DNA of 64,000 nucleotides from Burkholderiales bacterium. GTDB taxonomy: Bacteria; Pseudomonadota; Gammaproteobacteria; Burkholderiales; Burkholderiaceae_E. The stretch covers positions 1 through 64,000 of the forward strand of contig JAIYCW010000072.1 of assembly GCA_027487815.1 (NCBI GenBank), in the 5' to 3' direction. Each line of letters starts with the position of its first letter. Position 1 is the stretch's first letter. The notes beneath the pieces were generated by a model. That model worked only from the letters and a program-made list of their open reading frames with translations. It was not told the origin of the DNA and searched no databases. Of this stretch, positions 15,753-23,674 are shown piece by piece. Both the position numbers and the translations under genes were made by a program.

Positions 15753-15967
15753 TTATCTGGCGGGGTGCGTATTGATCCAGTGGCGTGCCACATCGAGCCG
15801 TTTGCAAATCCACACATCCGGATGCCCCGGCGCACGCAAATACAAACTAACGCTCATCAACTTCGAGTGCGTGGCGCCTTCTGCATAAAGAACATTACAG
15901 TTATGCTTGACGCATAGCCTTTGCCTTCTTCCCGATTCATCCGCTAGGTCATAAAGAAAGAGTCCTT
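15753..15967 (-). pseudogene. Possible 3' remnant of an unidentified gene
   Basis: A 70-codon open frame on the minus strand bounded by stops, with no usable start codon. Its end (LYLRAPGHPDVWICKRLDVARHW) has the composition of a real protein. It fills most of the 305-bp gap between the ABC operon and the LysE-type gene. I cannot name it. The rest of the gap (15665-15752) shows nothing recognisable. Confidence 0.25.
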
Positions 15968-15969
15968 AA

Positions 15970-16584
15970 ATGTTCACAGCCGAATTCCTACTAACATCCC
16001 TTATCGTTGTACTCATTCCGGGCACCGGGGTTGTGTTCACCGTATCTACGGGCCTAGCGTTGGGCAGGCGTGCGAGCTTCTTCGCTTCAGTCGGTTGCAC
16101 TTTGGGGATCGTTCCGCACTTATTGGCCACCATCCTTGGTTTGGCAGCAGTCATGCACACAAGTGCGCTAGCGTTTCAGATACTCAAGTACGCAGGCGTC
16201 GCATATCTCTTTTACCTCGCCGTTGTTACCTGGCGCGATCGCTCAGCGTTTGCAGTTCAGCCGATGCAGGGCAAGGGCAGCGCGCTTGGCTTGGTCACCA
16301 AGGCTTTCCTGCTGAACATTCTTAATCCTAAGCTCACCATTTTTTTCCTGGCCTTCTTGCCGCAATTTGTTTCGCCGGGCGCTGCCTCGCCATTGCTGCA
16401 GTTGCTAGGGCTTAGCGCCATCTTTATGGCGATGACCTTTGGTGTGTTCATCCTCTATGGGCTTTTGGCGCATGCATTTCGCAAGGTGGTTATCGAGTCG
16501 CCACGCGTTCAGGCTTGGTTTCGCCGCAGTTTCGCTGCAGCCTTTGCTGGGCTCGGTGCTCAGCTTGCGGCGTCTGAGCGGTAA
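15970..16584 (+). CDS. LysE/RhtB-family amino-acid exporter
   Basis: A 204-residue inner-membrane protein with about six helices. It has the family opening VVLIPGTGVVFTVSTGLALGRRASFFAS and the internal NPKLTIFFLAFLPQFV motif. Members export amino acids, homoserine lactones or related small molecules. It is monocistronic. Two other members of the family occur at 32714 and 33990; the three are different in sequence, so they are not recent duplicates. Confidence 0.9.
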   Translation: MFTAEFLLTSLIVVLIPGTGVVFTVSTGLALGRRASFFASVGCTLGIVPHLLATILGLAAVMHTSALAFQILKYAGVAYLFYLAVVTWRDRSAFAVQPMQGKGSALGLVTKAFLLNILNPKLTIFFLAFLPQFVSPGAASPLLQLLGLSAIFMAMTFGVFILYGLLAHAFRKVVIESPRVQAWFRRSFAAAFAGLGAQLAASER

Positions 16585-16728
16585 CACCTATCAAAGCGCC
16601 AGGGGGCAAGGCACTTTAGAATCACTCCAGCATGTCCCCCAACGACACTCTGCTTAAGCCAAACGATATGTAGCAAAAGATGAGCCTGTGAGTATCGTCA
16701 AAAGAGTAAGTCAAGCTTGGGAGTTCTT

Positions 16729-17043
16729 ATGCAAATGACAGCAGTACTCGCCACTGCTCCCGAAGGCGGTTATGTTGCGTTTAATCCTGAGACTGGAACT
16801 GCAACGCAAGGCGAAACCCTCGACGAGGTAATGGCTAACCTTCGAGAAGTTGGGGTTCGAACAGATGAGAAAAAAGCAGTCACGTTCCTGGGTCGAGTTG
16901 AAGGCGGATTGGAGTCAACGCCCGCTCTTGCCAAATGGGTTCAAAACCTTGACGCCAAGCGCTTTGAAGTCCGCGACATTTCTTGTCTCAGCAGTCAGGT
17001 CGTTTGCACGTGCTGTAGCTGCAATCATTGCGTCTTCATATAG
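16729..17043 (+). pseudogene. HicB-like antitoxin, 5' part with degraded tail
   Basis: The first 40 residues match the HicB fold: MTAVLATAPEGGYVAF, then GTATQGETLDEVMANLRE, the usual G-x-T-x-x-E-A helix start. After LRE the family sequence breaks off, and the rest is unrelated reading through antisense vapC sequence (see 16915). A GGGAG ribosome site precedes the ATG. No hicA is adjacent. It is probably a truncated antitoxin fused by deletion to other toxin-antitoxin debris. Confidence 0.5.
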
Positions 17044-17085
17044 CGTATTTCTCCCCTGCTGGGCTTTCCGGCCCTGGCTATGCCG
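16915..17085 (-). pseudogene. VapC (PIN-domain) toxin C-terminal fragment
   Basis: A minus-strand frame open from a stop at 17086 reads GRNTLYEDAMIAATARANDL, followed by TRNVADFKALGVKVLNPF. This is the last third of a VapC ribonuclease, including the conserved D-x-x-I-A-A-T-A and T-R-N-x-x-D-F motifs. The N-terminal catalytic aspartate region and any start are absent, so it is not functional. It lies antisense within the degraded hicB-like frame. Confidence 0.65.
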
Positions 17086-17421
17086 CTACGTGTCAGCCAC
17101 GAAAGTTCGATTAAGGACCGATCTCTTGGGGTCGACATACTTGCCGGCCGCTGGCAAGACGCGATCTGCCTGCAAGTGGCTAAGGCTATTGATTAACACG
17201 AAGGCGAGCGGCTGGTCATCACGCCCGGGGGGCTGACTTCAGTTCCGCGCCATTAGTCATGGCCGATACCAGCATTAGCCGTAAACCGGGTGTTTAAAGC
17301 GGCCGTCAAGATGAGTTAAATGGGCCAGTTGATTTGGCTATCCACGGAAACCTGAATTTTCTAGCCAATCCAAGTTTGCTCGGTGCATTATTGAGTTATT
17401 CCATCTACCCGGAGAAAGCCA
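17086..17421. other. Intergenic stretch with unresolved coding debris
   Basis: A minus-strand frame from about 17240 down to the stop at 17086 reads like a protein end (SHLQADRVLPAAGKYVDPKR) and is in phase with the vapC fragment. I do not recognise it and see no start. The rest up to 17421 shows no gene or site I can support, apart from the ribosome site GGAG just before 17422. Confidence 0.3.
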
Positions 17422-18045
17422 GTGTCTGCAAAAGTTGATTTCTTCTTTAATTTCGGCAGCACTTACAGCTACCTTGCCATCATGCGTCTCGAGGCCGAGG
17501 CGTCAAAAGCAGGCGTTGAGATTCGCTGGCGGCCATTTAACGTGCGCAAGCTTTTCGTCGAGCAGACAAACATTCCTTTTCCGAAAGAGAAGGCTGCTAA
17601 GGTCGCCTACACGTGGCGTGATATCGAGCGGCGTGCGAAGCGTTTCGGATTGGATTGGAACGGCGTACCCCCGTATCCTGTGGATCGTTCGGGTCTTGCG
17701 AATCGACTTGGAGTTATTGCAGGCAAGGAAGGATGGGCAGCGGCATTTACCCAAGCCGCCTACCGAGCTTGGTTTATTGATCACCGAGACTTTGGACAAC
17801 CCGAAATTGCCCACGCGCTCCTTTCGGACCTCGGGCTCAACGCAAGTGCTCTTATTGAGCGAGCTAACAGCGACACCGCAGTTGCGGACTTCGATGCTGA
17901 AACAGACATTGCTCGCTCGCTAGGCATCTTTGGCGTACCAACCTTCGCTGTGGGCACCGAGATTTTTTGGGGTCACGACCGTATGGAAGACGCGTTCGCC
18001 TGGGCGCTTAATGAGCTTACCGCGCCTCGCCCCACAACTCCTTGA
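17422..18045 (+). CDS. DsbA-family 2-hydroxychromene-2-carboxylate isomerase-like protein
   Basis: A 207-residue cytosolic thioredoxin-fold protein starting at GTG with GGAG upstream. The start VDFFFNFGSTYSYLAIMRL is the HCCA isomerase/kappa GST pattern, with serine-tyrosine in place of the CxxC of DsbA. RWRPFNVRKLF and the C-terminal GIFGVPTFAVG (cis-proline loop) complete it. Such enzymes isomerise glutathione-linked aromatic intermediates in naphthalene-type breakdown, but many homologues lack a known substrate. The 3' end overlaps the convergent msrA by 29 bp. Confidence 0.85.
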   Translation: MSAKVDFFFNFGSTYSYLAIMRLEAEASKAGVEIRWRPFNVRKLFVEQTNIPFPKEKAAKVAYTWRDIERRAKRFGLDWNGVPPYPVDRSGLANRLGVIAGKEGWAAAFTQAAYRAWFIDHRDFGQPEIAHALLSDLGLNASALIERANSDTAVADFDAETDIARSLGIFGVPTFAVGTEIFWGHDRMEDAFAWALNELTAPRPTTP

Positions 18046-18649
18046 GCCGCGCATCACGCCCGCAGCTTGTGCGGTAATACTTGTAGCGCAGGGGATTTTT
18101 CAAGTAGTAGTCCTGGTGGTAATCCTCTGCGGCATAAAAGGCTGGTGCAGGCTCCACTGGAGTGACGATTGGCTCTTTAAACGGCTTGGATTTCTCCAAC
18201 GCGGCTAATGAAGCGCGCGCAATCGAAAGCTGCTTGTCGTCATGCGCAAAGATCACGGTGCGATAGGGCGAGCCCGCGTCGCAGAACTGCCGATCCTTCA
18301 CTGTGGGGTCGATGGTGCGCCAATACTTCTCCACTAGTTGCGCATAGCTGACCTTGGCCGGATCAAACACAATCCGAACAACTTCGGTATGGCCGGTGGA
18401 CTTGGAAGACACCTGTTCATAAGTTGGGTTGGGCACCTTGCCGCCGCTGTATCCCGAGGTGGTGGAGATCACTCCGGGCACCTTATCGAAGTCAGCTTCA
18501 ACACACCAAAAGCAGCCACCACCAAACGTGGCCACTTCGGTTTTGGCACTAGCCGTGGTTTGGGCCTGAGCGGTGGGGGCCACTGGCAAGTACAGAGCAA
18601 TTGCAAGGCTCATCGCGGTAGCGAGGTTCATTCGGCGCAGCAGGTTCAT
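18017..18649 (-). CDS. msrA: Peptide-methionine (S)-S-oxide reductase, exported
   Basis: A 210-residue enzyme that reduces methionine-S-sulfoxide in proteins. The catalytic GGCFWCVE, the TGHTEVV segment and CDAGSPYRTVIF are all present, with a C-terminal cysteine (RTSCG) for recycling. I choose the ATG at 18649, which overlaps the msrB stop (ATGA), over the longer frame. The protein then begins with a hydrophobic signal sequence ending AQAQ, so it should act in the periplasm. It is transcribed with msrB upstream as an msrBA operon for repair of oxidised exported proteins. Confidence 0.92.
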   Translation of the reverse strand: MNLLRRMNLATAMSLAIALYLPVAPTAQAQTTASAKTEVATFGGGCFWCVEADFDKVPGVISTTSGYSGGKVPNPTYEQVSSKSTGHTEVVRIVFDPAKVSYAQLVEKYWRTIDPTVKDRQFCDAGSPYRTVIFAHDDKQLSIARASLAALEKSKPFKEPIVTPVEPAPAFYAAEDYHQDYYLKNPLRYKYYRTSCGRDARLKELWGEAR

Positions 18650-19161
18650 GCGGATTCCTTGAATCGAAGGGCGACGCCGTTGTTGCAATAGCGTTTGCCA
18701 GTGGGTTGTGGGCCATCGTTAAACATATGCCCGTGGTGCCCGCCGCAGCGAGCGCAGTGGTATTCGGTGCGGGGCAGGAAAAGTTTGTAGTCTGTTTTGA
18801 TGCCAAGCGCATCGGGCAGTGCCGAGAAGAAGCTTGGCCAGCCTGTGCCGCTGTCGTATTTCATCTCTGAGGTGAATAAGGGCAAGTCGCAACCCGCGCA
18901 ATGAAACACGCCCTTGCGCTTTTCTTTGTCCAGTGGGCTGGAGCCTGCCCGCTCGGTGCCTTCCTCACGCAGCACCCTAAATTGCTCGGAACTCAATCGC
19001 GCCTTCCATTGCGCATCGCTCAACACGACTTTGTCTGCACGAGTGGGTGTTGAAGCTGCCATCGCGGGCGCTGCGCCTGCGAACATTGAAGTAATCAGGC
19101 CGAGGCCGTATCGCCGGCGCGAAACCGAGGCGGGGCTGCTTTGGGCTATTTGTTGAGACAT
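18646..19161 (-). CDS. msrB: Peptide-methionine (R)-S-oxide reductase, exported
   Basis: A 171-residue enzyme reducing methionine-R-sulfoxide. Zinc ligands appear as CAGC and CARC, then GHMFNDGP and the catalytic RYCNNGVAL (usually RYCIN). The N-terminus has SRRRYGLGLI followed by an alanine-rich segment, a twin-arginine-like signal. Together with the signal on MsrA this indicates a periplasmic pair, comparable in role to secreted MsrAB fusions elsewhere. First gene of the msrBA operon. Confidence 0.92.
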   Translation of the reverse strand: MSQQIAQSSPASVSRRRYGLGLITSMFAGAAPAMAASTPTRADKVVLSDAQWKARLSSEQFRVLREEGTERAGSSPLDKEKRKGVFHCAGCDLPLFTSEMKYDSGTGWPSFFSALPDALGIKTDYKLFLPRTEYHCARCGGHHGHMFNDGPQPTGKRYCNNGVALRFKESA

Positions 19162-19271
19162 GGTTTTATGCTTGCCTGGGATGTTGGTTGGGTGGAGTCA
19201 GTTGCGTGACCTGACCTTGGCAATTCTCGCGGCCTTGGATATCCAAGGAATCACGCTTTGCCTCAGGCAGG

Positions 19272-19310
19272 GATCAAGATCATCACGGTTTGGTCACAGC
19301 GCAGGTAGAC
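19272..19310 (+). promoter_or_regulatory. Direct-repeat operator, copy 4, before GFA-family gene
   Basis: GATCAA (19272) and GGTCAC (19292) are 20 bp apart, with TAGACT (19305-19310) 13 bp beyond the start of the second box, as at 2776-2814. Here there is no small exported gene beside it, so the motif is not just part of that repeated unit. It lies between divergent msrB and the gene at 19359. Confidence 0.5.
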
Positions 19311-19358
19311 TTTACCGCTCGACCGCTTGGCGCGCACCAGGAAAAACAAGGAGAACCC

Positions 19359-19769
19359 ATGACGCTTCGTGCAAGCTGCCTTTGCCAGGGCATGGCCTTC
19401 CAGATCGAGGGCGCCATCAAGGACATGCTGTTTTGCCATTGCTCGATGTGCCGCAAGGCTCATGGCACTGCGTTTCGCGCGCGTGGCCGCATCCTCGCTG
19501 CTGATGTTCGATGGACACGGGGCGAAGAGCTGATGCGTTTTTATGAATCCTCTCCAGGCGAGCATCGGGGGTTTTGCAGTGTGTGTGGCTCAAACATCTT
19601 TACCAAGTTTGATGCCCGCCCCAATGAGCTTGGCTTGGCTCTGGGCATTCTCGATGACGACCCCGGCGCTCGACCGATCTGCCATGTATTTGTTGGCTCA
19701 AAGGCGCCTTGGTATGAGATCGCCGACGATTTACCTCAGTACGAAGGATTTCCAAGTAACAGGATATGA
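19359..19769 (+). CDS. GFA-family (glutathione-dependent formaldehyde-activating-like) protein
   Basis: A 136-residue zinc-binding protein of the GFA/CENP-V fold, starting at the ATG behind AAGGAG. The cysteines are in the usual places: SCLCQGMAF, then FCHCSMCRKAHGTAF and FCSVCGSN. The original glutathione/formaldehyde activity applies to few members, so the reaction is not assigned. It is the first of three tightly packed genes (19359-20934), each overlapping the next by 4 bp. Confidence 0.85.
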   Translation: MTLRASCLCQGMAFQIEGAIKDMLFCHCSMCRKAHGTAFRARGRILAADVRWTRGEELMRFYESSPGEHRGFCSVCGSNIFTKFDARPNELGLALGILDDDPGARPICHVFVGSKAPWYEIADDLPQYEGFPSNRI

Positions 19770-20392
19770 CTGATCACACTATGCGAACAAATTACGTATT
19801 GATTGACTTTGAAAGCGTTCAACCCAGCGCGATCGAGTTGTTGGAGCCCGAGCAATTCAAGGTCTTAGTTTTTGTTGGTGCTTCGCAGAACAAGGTCACT
19901 ATCGAGTTTGCTGCATCTATGCAGAAACTAGGCGCGAGGGCCGAGTACATCAAGATTTCGGGTGCTGGACCCAACGCACTCGACTTTCATATTGCTTATT
20001 ACATGGGCAAGTTAGCCGAACGGGATAGTTCAGCGCACTTTTGCATCGTTTCAAAAGACTCAGGCTTTGATCCACTGATTGCCCACCTGACCGCAAAGAA
20101 AGTGTCAGCAACTCGGATTAAGGAAATTTCAGATCTTCAAGACCAACAAACTGGAAAGGCGCCCTTACCCGAAGATCGGATTGAGATCGTGTTGGCTAAC
20201 CTTAGGCAGCGAAAGGCGGCTAGGCCTCGGACGGTGAAGACCCTTTGCAGCACGATTGCTTCGCTTTTCCAGAAGCAACTTTCCGAAGAGGAGGTAATGA
20301 GACTTCTCAGGAAGCTCGAGTCCAGCGGTTATTTGAGCGTGAACGGCACAAAGATTGACTATGTAGTGTCGGATACTCTTTGGCCCCAATGA
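19766..20392 (+). CDS. PIN-like domain protein (PF18475 type)
   Basis: A 208-residue protein whose first 130 residues match the PIN-like family: NYVLIDFESVQP, VLVFVGASQNKV, ISGAGPNALDFHIAYYMG and FCIVSKDSGFDPLI, giving four acidic residues for a metal-dependent nuclease site. The C-terminal 60 residues look like a small winged-helix (SEEEVMRLLRKLESSGYL). It overlaps both neighbours by 4 bp. The target is unknown; related proteins are suspected RNases. The start at 19766 is favoured by AGGA; an internal ATG at 19781 is an alternative. Confidence 0.8.
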   Translation: MTDHTMRTNYVLIDFESVQPSAIELLEPEQFKVLVFVGASQNKVTIEFAASMQKLGARAEYIKISGAGPNALDFHIAYYMGKLAERDSSAHFCIVSKDSGFDPLIAHLTAKKVSATRIKEISDLQDQQTGKAPLPEDRIEIVLANLRQRKAARPRTVKTLCSTIASLFQKQLSEEEVMRLLRKLESSGYLSVNGTKIDYVVSDTLWPQ

Positions 20393-20934
20393 ATTCCTCC
20401 GCCCGCCCCGACCTGCTCAGCGTTAAAAGCGCTGCAGAATTTCGCAATTGGTATTGGCTTAAGGAAGAGCTCCTTATGTTTTGTCGAGCGCGCGGCCTGC
20501 CCAGTTCAGGAATGAAGCCGCAGGTCGCGGATCGAATCGCTGCCTTTCTTGACGGTAAGCCTTTTGAAGTTACTCCCCAGGCGGTGCGAGGTGCGCAAAT
20601 GCCCAGTGAGTTCACTCTGGAAACGGTGATTGCAAAGGGCTGGCGTTGTTCGCCTGCTCTGGGTGCATTTCTTCGCGGGGTGTGCGGCAAAACCTTTCAT
20701 TTCAATAAGCCGATGCGCGACTTCATTCATCAAGGCGCGGGCCACACGCTTCTTGAAGCGGCCGAGGTGTATCGCGCAAGCCAAGGTAAAGATGCGCCCA
20801 AGCGTGAGATCCCGCCGCAACTGGAATACAACCGGCACACACGGGAGTTCTATGAAGCGCACCCTGGCGCCACGCGCGAGCAGGTGCTTGCCGCTTGGTG
20901 GGCCAAGCGTGGAAAATCCTTAAACGACGTCTAG
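20389..20934 (+). CDS. SAP-motif / DUF6434 protein
   Basis: A 181-residue protein. The first part (EFRNWYWLKEELLMFCRARGLPSSGMKPQVADRIAAFL) is a SAP-like helix-turn-helix that typically binds nucleic acid. The second part (ETVIAKGWRCSPALGAFLR, then HFNKPMRDFI and EYNRHTREFYEAHPGATREQVLAAWW) is the DUF6434 pattern. Its function is unknown. Coupling to the PIN-like gene (ATGA) hints at a nuclease-partner relation, which is inference. Confidence 0.75.
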   Translation: MNSSARPDLLSVKSAAEFRNWYWLKEELLMFCRARGLPSSGMKPQVADRIAAFLDGKPFEVTPQAVRGAQMPSEFTLETVIAKGWRCSPALGAFLRGVCGKTFHFNKPMRDFIHQGAGHTLLEAAEVYRASQGKDAPKREIPPQLEYNRHTREFYEAHPGATREQVLAAWWAKRGKSLNDV

Positions 20935-20965
20935 AATAAAAGCCAATCAAAGAAGGAGACAGCCA

Positions 20966-21385
20966 ATGCCGCGCGAAATAGAAACCTATCGCGGATTTGT
21001 ATACCCCTGGGTGATTGATCATGTGGGGCATATGAATGTGCAGTCCTACACAGGTCGTTTCGACGAGGCCTCGTGGCACTTTCTCGCGCATCTCGGATTG
21101 ACGCCTGGCTTTCTCAAGGAAAACCAACGCGGGCTTGTAGCACTGGATCAGCGTAGCCAGTACAAACTTGAAGTGCTTGCAGGCTCGCTTCTGGATATTC
21201 GCACTTCACTTCTTGAAGCCAAGACCAAGACCTTGCGGTATCTGCACACCATGCGAAACAGTGAATCGAATGAAGATGTTGCGACCATGGAGTTATTGAT
21301 TGCCTACATCGATACCGAGGCTCGAAAGGCTGTGCCGCTGCCCGATGAAGTGCATGCCAAAGCTGCTTCCTGGCTTGCGGTGTAA
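20966..21385 (+). CDS. Acyl-CoA thioesterase, 4-hydroxybenzoyl-CoA thioesterase (hotdog) family
   Basis: A 139-residue hotdog-fold enzyme. The active-site region WVIDHVGHMNVQSYTGRFDEASW fits the YbgC/4HBT family, where the aspartate (here D in IDHVGHMN) attacks the thioester. LVALDQRSQYKLEVLAGSLLDI forms the central strand. It has AAGGAG 8 bp before the ATG. The substrate chain is unknown. It forms a short co-directional group with the RraA-type gene 12 bp downstream. Confidence 0.8.
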   Translation: MPREIETYRGFVYPWVIDHVGHMNVQSYTGRFDEASWHFLAHLGLTPGFLKENQRGLVALDQRSQYKLEVLAGSLLDIRTSLLEAKTKTLRYLHTMRNSESNEDVATMELLIAYIDTEARKAVPLPDEVHAKAASWLAV

Positions 21386-21397
21386 AAGGAAATGACC

Positions 21398-22096
21398 ATG
21401 AGTACAAACAAGTCAAAGTCAAAAACTAAAACCAAAGCCAAGGGCAAGAAGCTGACTCTTGCCGAGCGCTTGCACGCCTGCACGAGCTCGGTGATTCACG
21501 ATGTGATGAAGGATCAGGGCATCATGATTCGAGTGCTTCCGCGCACTATCGTGCCCTTGGACACAAGCATGAAGGCGGCTGGGCCCGTGTTTACTGTTCG
21601 TGGTCGGCCCGATCCAACGATGGATAAGCACACTTCGCTTTTTGAATGGGCGGGGTTGCTTTCGAAGTCTCCTGCCGGGCATGTGGTGATCTGCCAGCCG
21701 CAAGATGATGTGCGCGCCTTGTTTGGGGGGTTGTCTGCCGAGGCGCTCAAGATCAAGGGTGTGCGTGGGTATATCGCCGATGGCGGCTGCCGGGATATTG
21801 CAGACATTACTTCGCAGGGATTTGCTGTGTTTGCACGCTATGCCACACCAATTGATATTGTTTGCGCCTGGCGCGCAGAAGCTTATGGTGAACCCATTGC
21901 CGTTGGCAATGTACAGGTGTTGCCTGATGACTATGTGCTTGCGGATCGAGATGGCATCGTGTTGATCCCGGGGCCGCATATTGAAGCGGTGATCGAGGCA
22001 GCTGAGAAGAAGCTTGCTACCGAGGGCGCGATGGTGAAGGCGATTCGAGCAGGCATGGATCCGCAGGCTGCATATCTCAAGCATCGGGTGTTTTAG
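21398..22096 (+). CDS. RraA-like protein (aldolase / RNase E regulator fold)
   Basis: A 232-residue protein of the RraA/HMG aldolase family. GVRGYIADGGCRDIADI and FARYATPID are the usual active-site and structural motifs; the G-x-R-D cluster binds metal and oxoacid in the aldolases. The lysine-rich first 20 residues are an extension beyond the usual start. I use the ATG at 21398 because AAAGGA lies 7 bp before it but only 1 bp before the ATG at 21392. It more likely acts as an oxaloacetate decarboxylase or aldolase than as an RNase E inhibitor. Confidence 0.8.
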   Translation: MSTNKSKSKTKTKAKGKKLTLAERLHACTSSVIHDVMKDQGIMIRVLPRTIVPLDTSMKAAGPVFTVRGRPDPTMDKHTSLFEWAGLLSKSPAGHVVICQPQDDVRALFGGLSAEALKIKGVRGYIADGGCRDIADITSQGFAVFARYATPIDIVCAWRAEAYGEPIAVGNVQVLPDDYVLADRDGIVLIPGPHIEAVIEAAEKKLATEGAMVKAIRAGMDPQAAYLKHRVF

Positions 22097-22176
22097 CGGG
22101 GGGTCTTCACCATATCGCCATGAAGCTGCGTCACTATGCATGAGCCGCGTACGCGCTCAAATCAGCAAGGAAGATC

Positions 22177-23115
22177 ATGGCGAAGTTCAGACTCGGAACC
22201 TTCAATATCGAGAACTTGTTTAATCGCTATCGGTTGCTTGAGAACGAGCGAGGAAGCCGCACGAAAAAGCCGGTTGATCCGGAAAAGTTTGTTGAGCAGG
22301 GTGGCCACATCAATATGCTGGGGTGGTCGATTGATGAGTTCGGCCCCATCAGTAAAGCCGCGCGCAGGGCCACAGCCAAGGTCATCACCGAAAACGCTCC
22401 TGATGTGCTGGCTCTGCAGGAAGTTGAGAATCTATTTGCTCTCCTGGCCTTCAACCAGACCTGGCTGAAAAACGCCTACCCATATGCGATGGTGATCGAT
22501 GGCAATGATCCGCGGGGCATTGATGTGGGGGTGCTTTCGAAGTTCCCATTGGGTGCGATTCATACGCATCGTTTTGAGCCTGAGGGTAGCCCACCCACAG
22601 CGCGCACATTTTCGCGGGATTGCCTGGAGTTGGAGGTGATGGTGACGCGAGCCAAACCGTTTCGCTTGTATGTCAATCATTTCAAGTCGCAGATTGGCGG
22701 TGGCGAAGATCGCCGCAAGCAACAAGCCGACCGAGTGGTTGCGATCATCAAGGAGCGTTATGGCACCAAGATGGAGGGCAACTATGCTGTGCTTGGCGAC
22801 TTGAATAATTCGCCGGATGCGCCAGAGCTCAAGACGCTTGTGCGCAACAAGGCGATGGAAGATGTGATTCGCACGCGCGTAGCGCCTGAGGAGCAATGGA
22901 CGCACTATTACAAAAAGGAGAAGGCCGCTGAGCAGCTGGATTACATTCTTCTTTCAAAGTCGATGGCGCAATCCAACCCTGAGGCAGTGCCAATTATTGA
23001 GCGACGCGGCCTGGGCACAGATATCGACTTTTATGATGGCCCACGCTTCAGTCAGGTCACTGGTGCGCAAGGAGCATCCGATCATTGTGCGGTGTTTATT
23101 GATCTCATGATGTAG
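22177..23115 (+). CDS. Endonuclease/exonuclease/phosphatase-family protein
   Basis: A 312-residue cytosolic member of the DNase I-like fold. Motifs in order: LGTFNIENLFN, LALQEVEN (metal-binding glutamate), LYVNHFKSQ (histidine), VLGDLNNSPD and the final GASDHCAVFIDL (catalytic S-D-H). All catalytic residues are present. It could cleave nucleic acid or phosphoesters; the substrate is not evident. It stands alone with an AAGGAAG ribosome site. Confidence 0.85.
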   Translation: MAKFRLGTFNIENLFNRYRLLENERGSRTKKPVDPEKFVEQGGHINMLGWSIDEFGPISKAARRATAKVITENAPDVLALQEVENLFALLAFNQTWLKNAYPYAMVIDGNDPRGIDVGVLSKFPLGAIHTHRFEPEGSPPTARTFSRDCLELEVMVTRAKPFRLYVNHFKSQIGGGEDRRKQQADRVVAIIKERYGTKMEGNYAVLGDLNNSPDAPELKTLVRNKAMEDVIRTRVAPEEQWTHYYKKEKAAEQLDYILLSKSMAQSNPEAVPIIERRGLGTDIDFYDGPRFSQVTGAQGASDHCAVFIDLMM

Positions 23116-23136
23116 TCTTATCGGCGGAGGTAAGCC

Positions 23137-23628
23137 ATGCCCAACACCGCAGTGATCACCGATGCAAACCCCACTTTGGCCGAGATGGAGGCGCGGGTTG
23201 CACGCTTTAAAGCGCTTGCGCCGACGCAGGACTATCTTGATGCCGCGATTCCCGGACACGAGCGCACAACCTATCGCGTGCTTGGCCAAATGCCAGATGC
23301 GCCCCTTGCCGCCGAGGGCTTTCATATGAATCTTGTGTGTTGCGAGCCCGGTAAATCGGCCCCGCTGCATAGCCATTTAACTCAGGAAGTTTTTGTGGCG
23401 CTTTCGGGTCGATGGGAAGTGTTTTGGGGGCCTGAGGGCGAGCGCAAGGTGATCCTTGAGCGCTGGGACACTATCTCGATTCCGCCTGGACTATCGCGTG
23501 GCTTTCGCAATATTGCAGCTGAGCCGAGCTATCTGATGGGTATGGCCAGTGGGCACGATCCGGGCAATATCAACTGGCCAGCGCCCGTGCGGGCAGCCGC
23601 GCAAGCAGTGGGTGTGACCCTGCCCTGA
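23137..23628 (+). CDS. Cupin-domain protein
   Basis: A 163-residue beta-barrel protein. The cupin metal motif appears as PLHSHLTQEVFVALSGRWEVFWG (G-x5-H-x-H-x3-4-E), with the second motif in TISIPPGLSRGFRNI. The usual last histidine of motif 2 is replaced by a serine/arginine, so metal binding may differ. It is encoded 21 bp after the nuclease gene. Its function is unknown. Confidence 0.8.
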   Translation: MPNTAVITDANPTLAEMEARVARFKALAPTQDYLDAAIPGHERTTYRVLGQMPDAPLAAEGFHMNLVCCEPGKSAPLHSHLTQEVFVALSGRWEVFWGPEGERKVILERWDTISIPPGLSRGFRNIAAEPSYLMGMASGHDPGNINWPAPVRAAAQAVGVTLP

Positions 23629-23674
23629 GCGTCATATTTCTGCAAGGCTGCGAGGGGAGAATAGAGCCAGCGAG

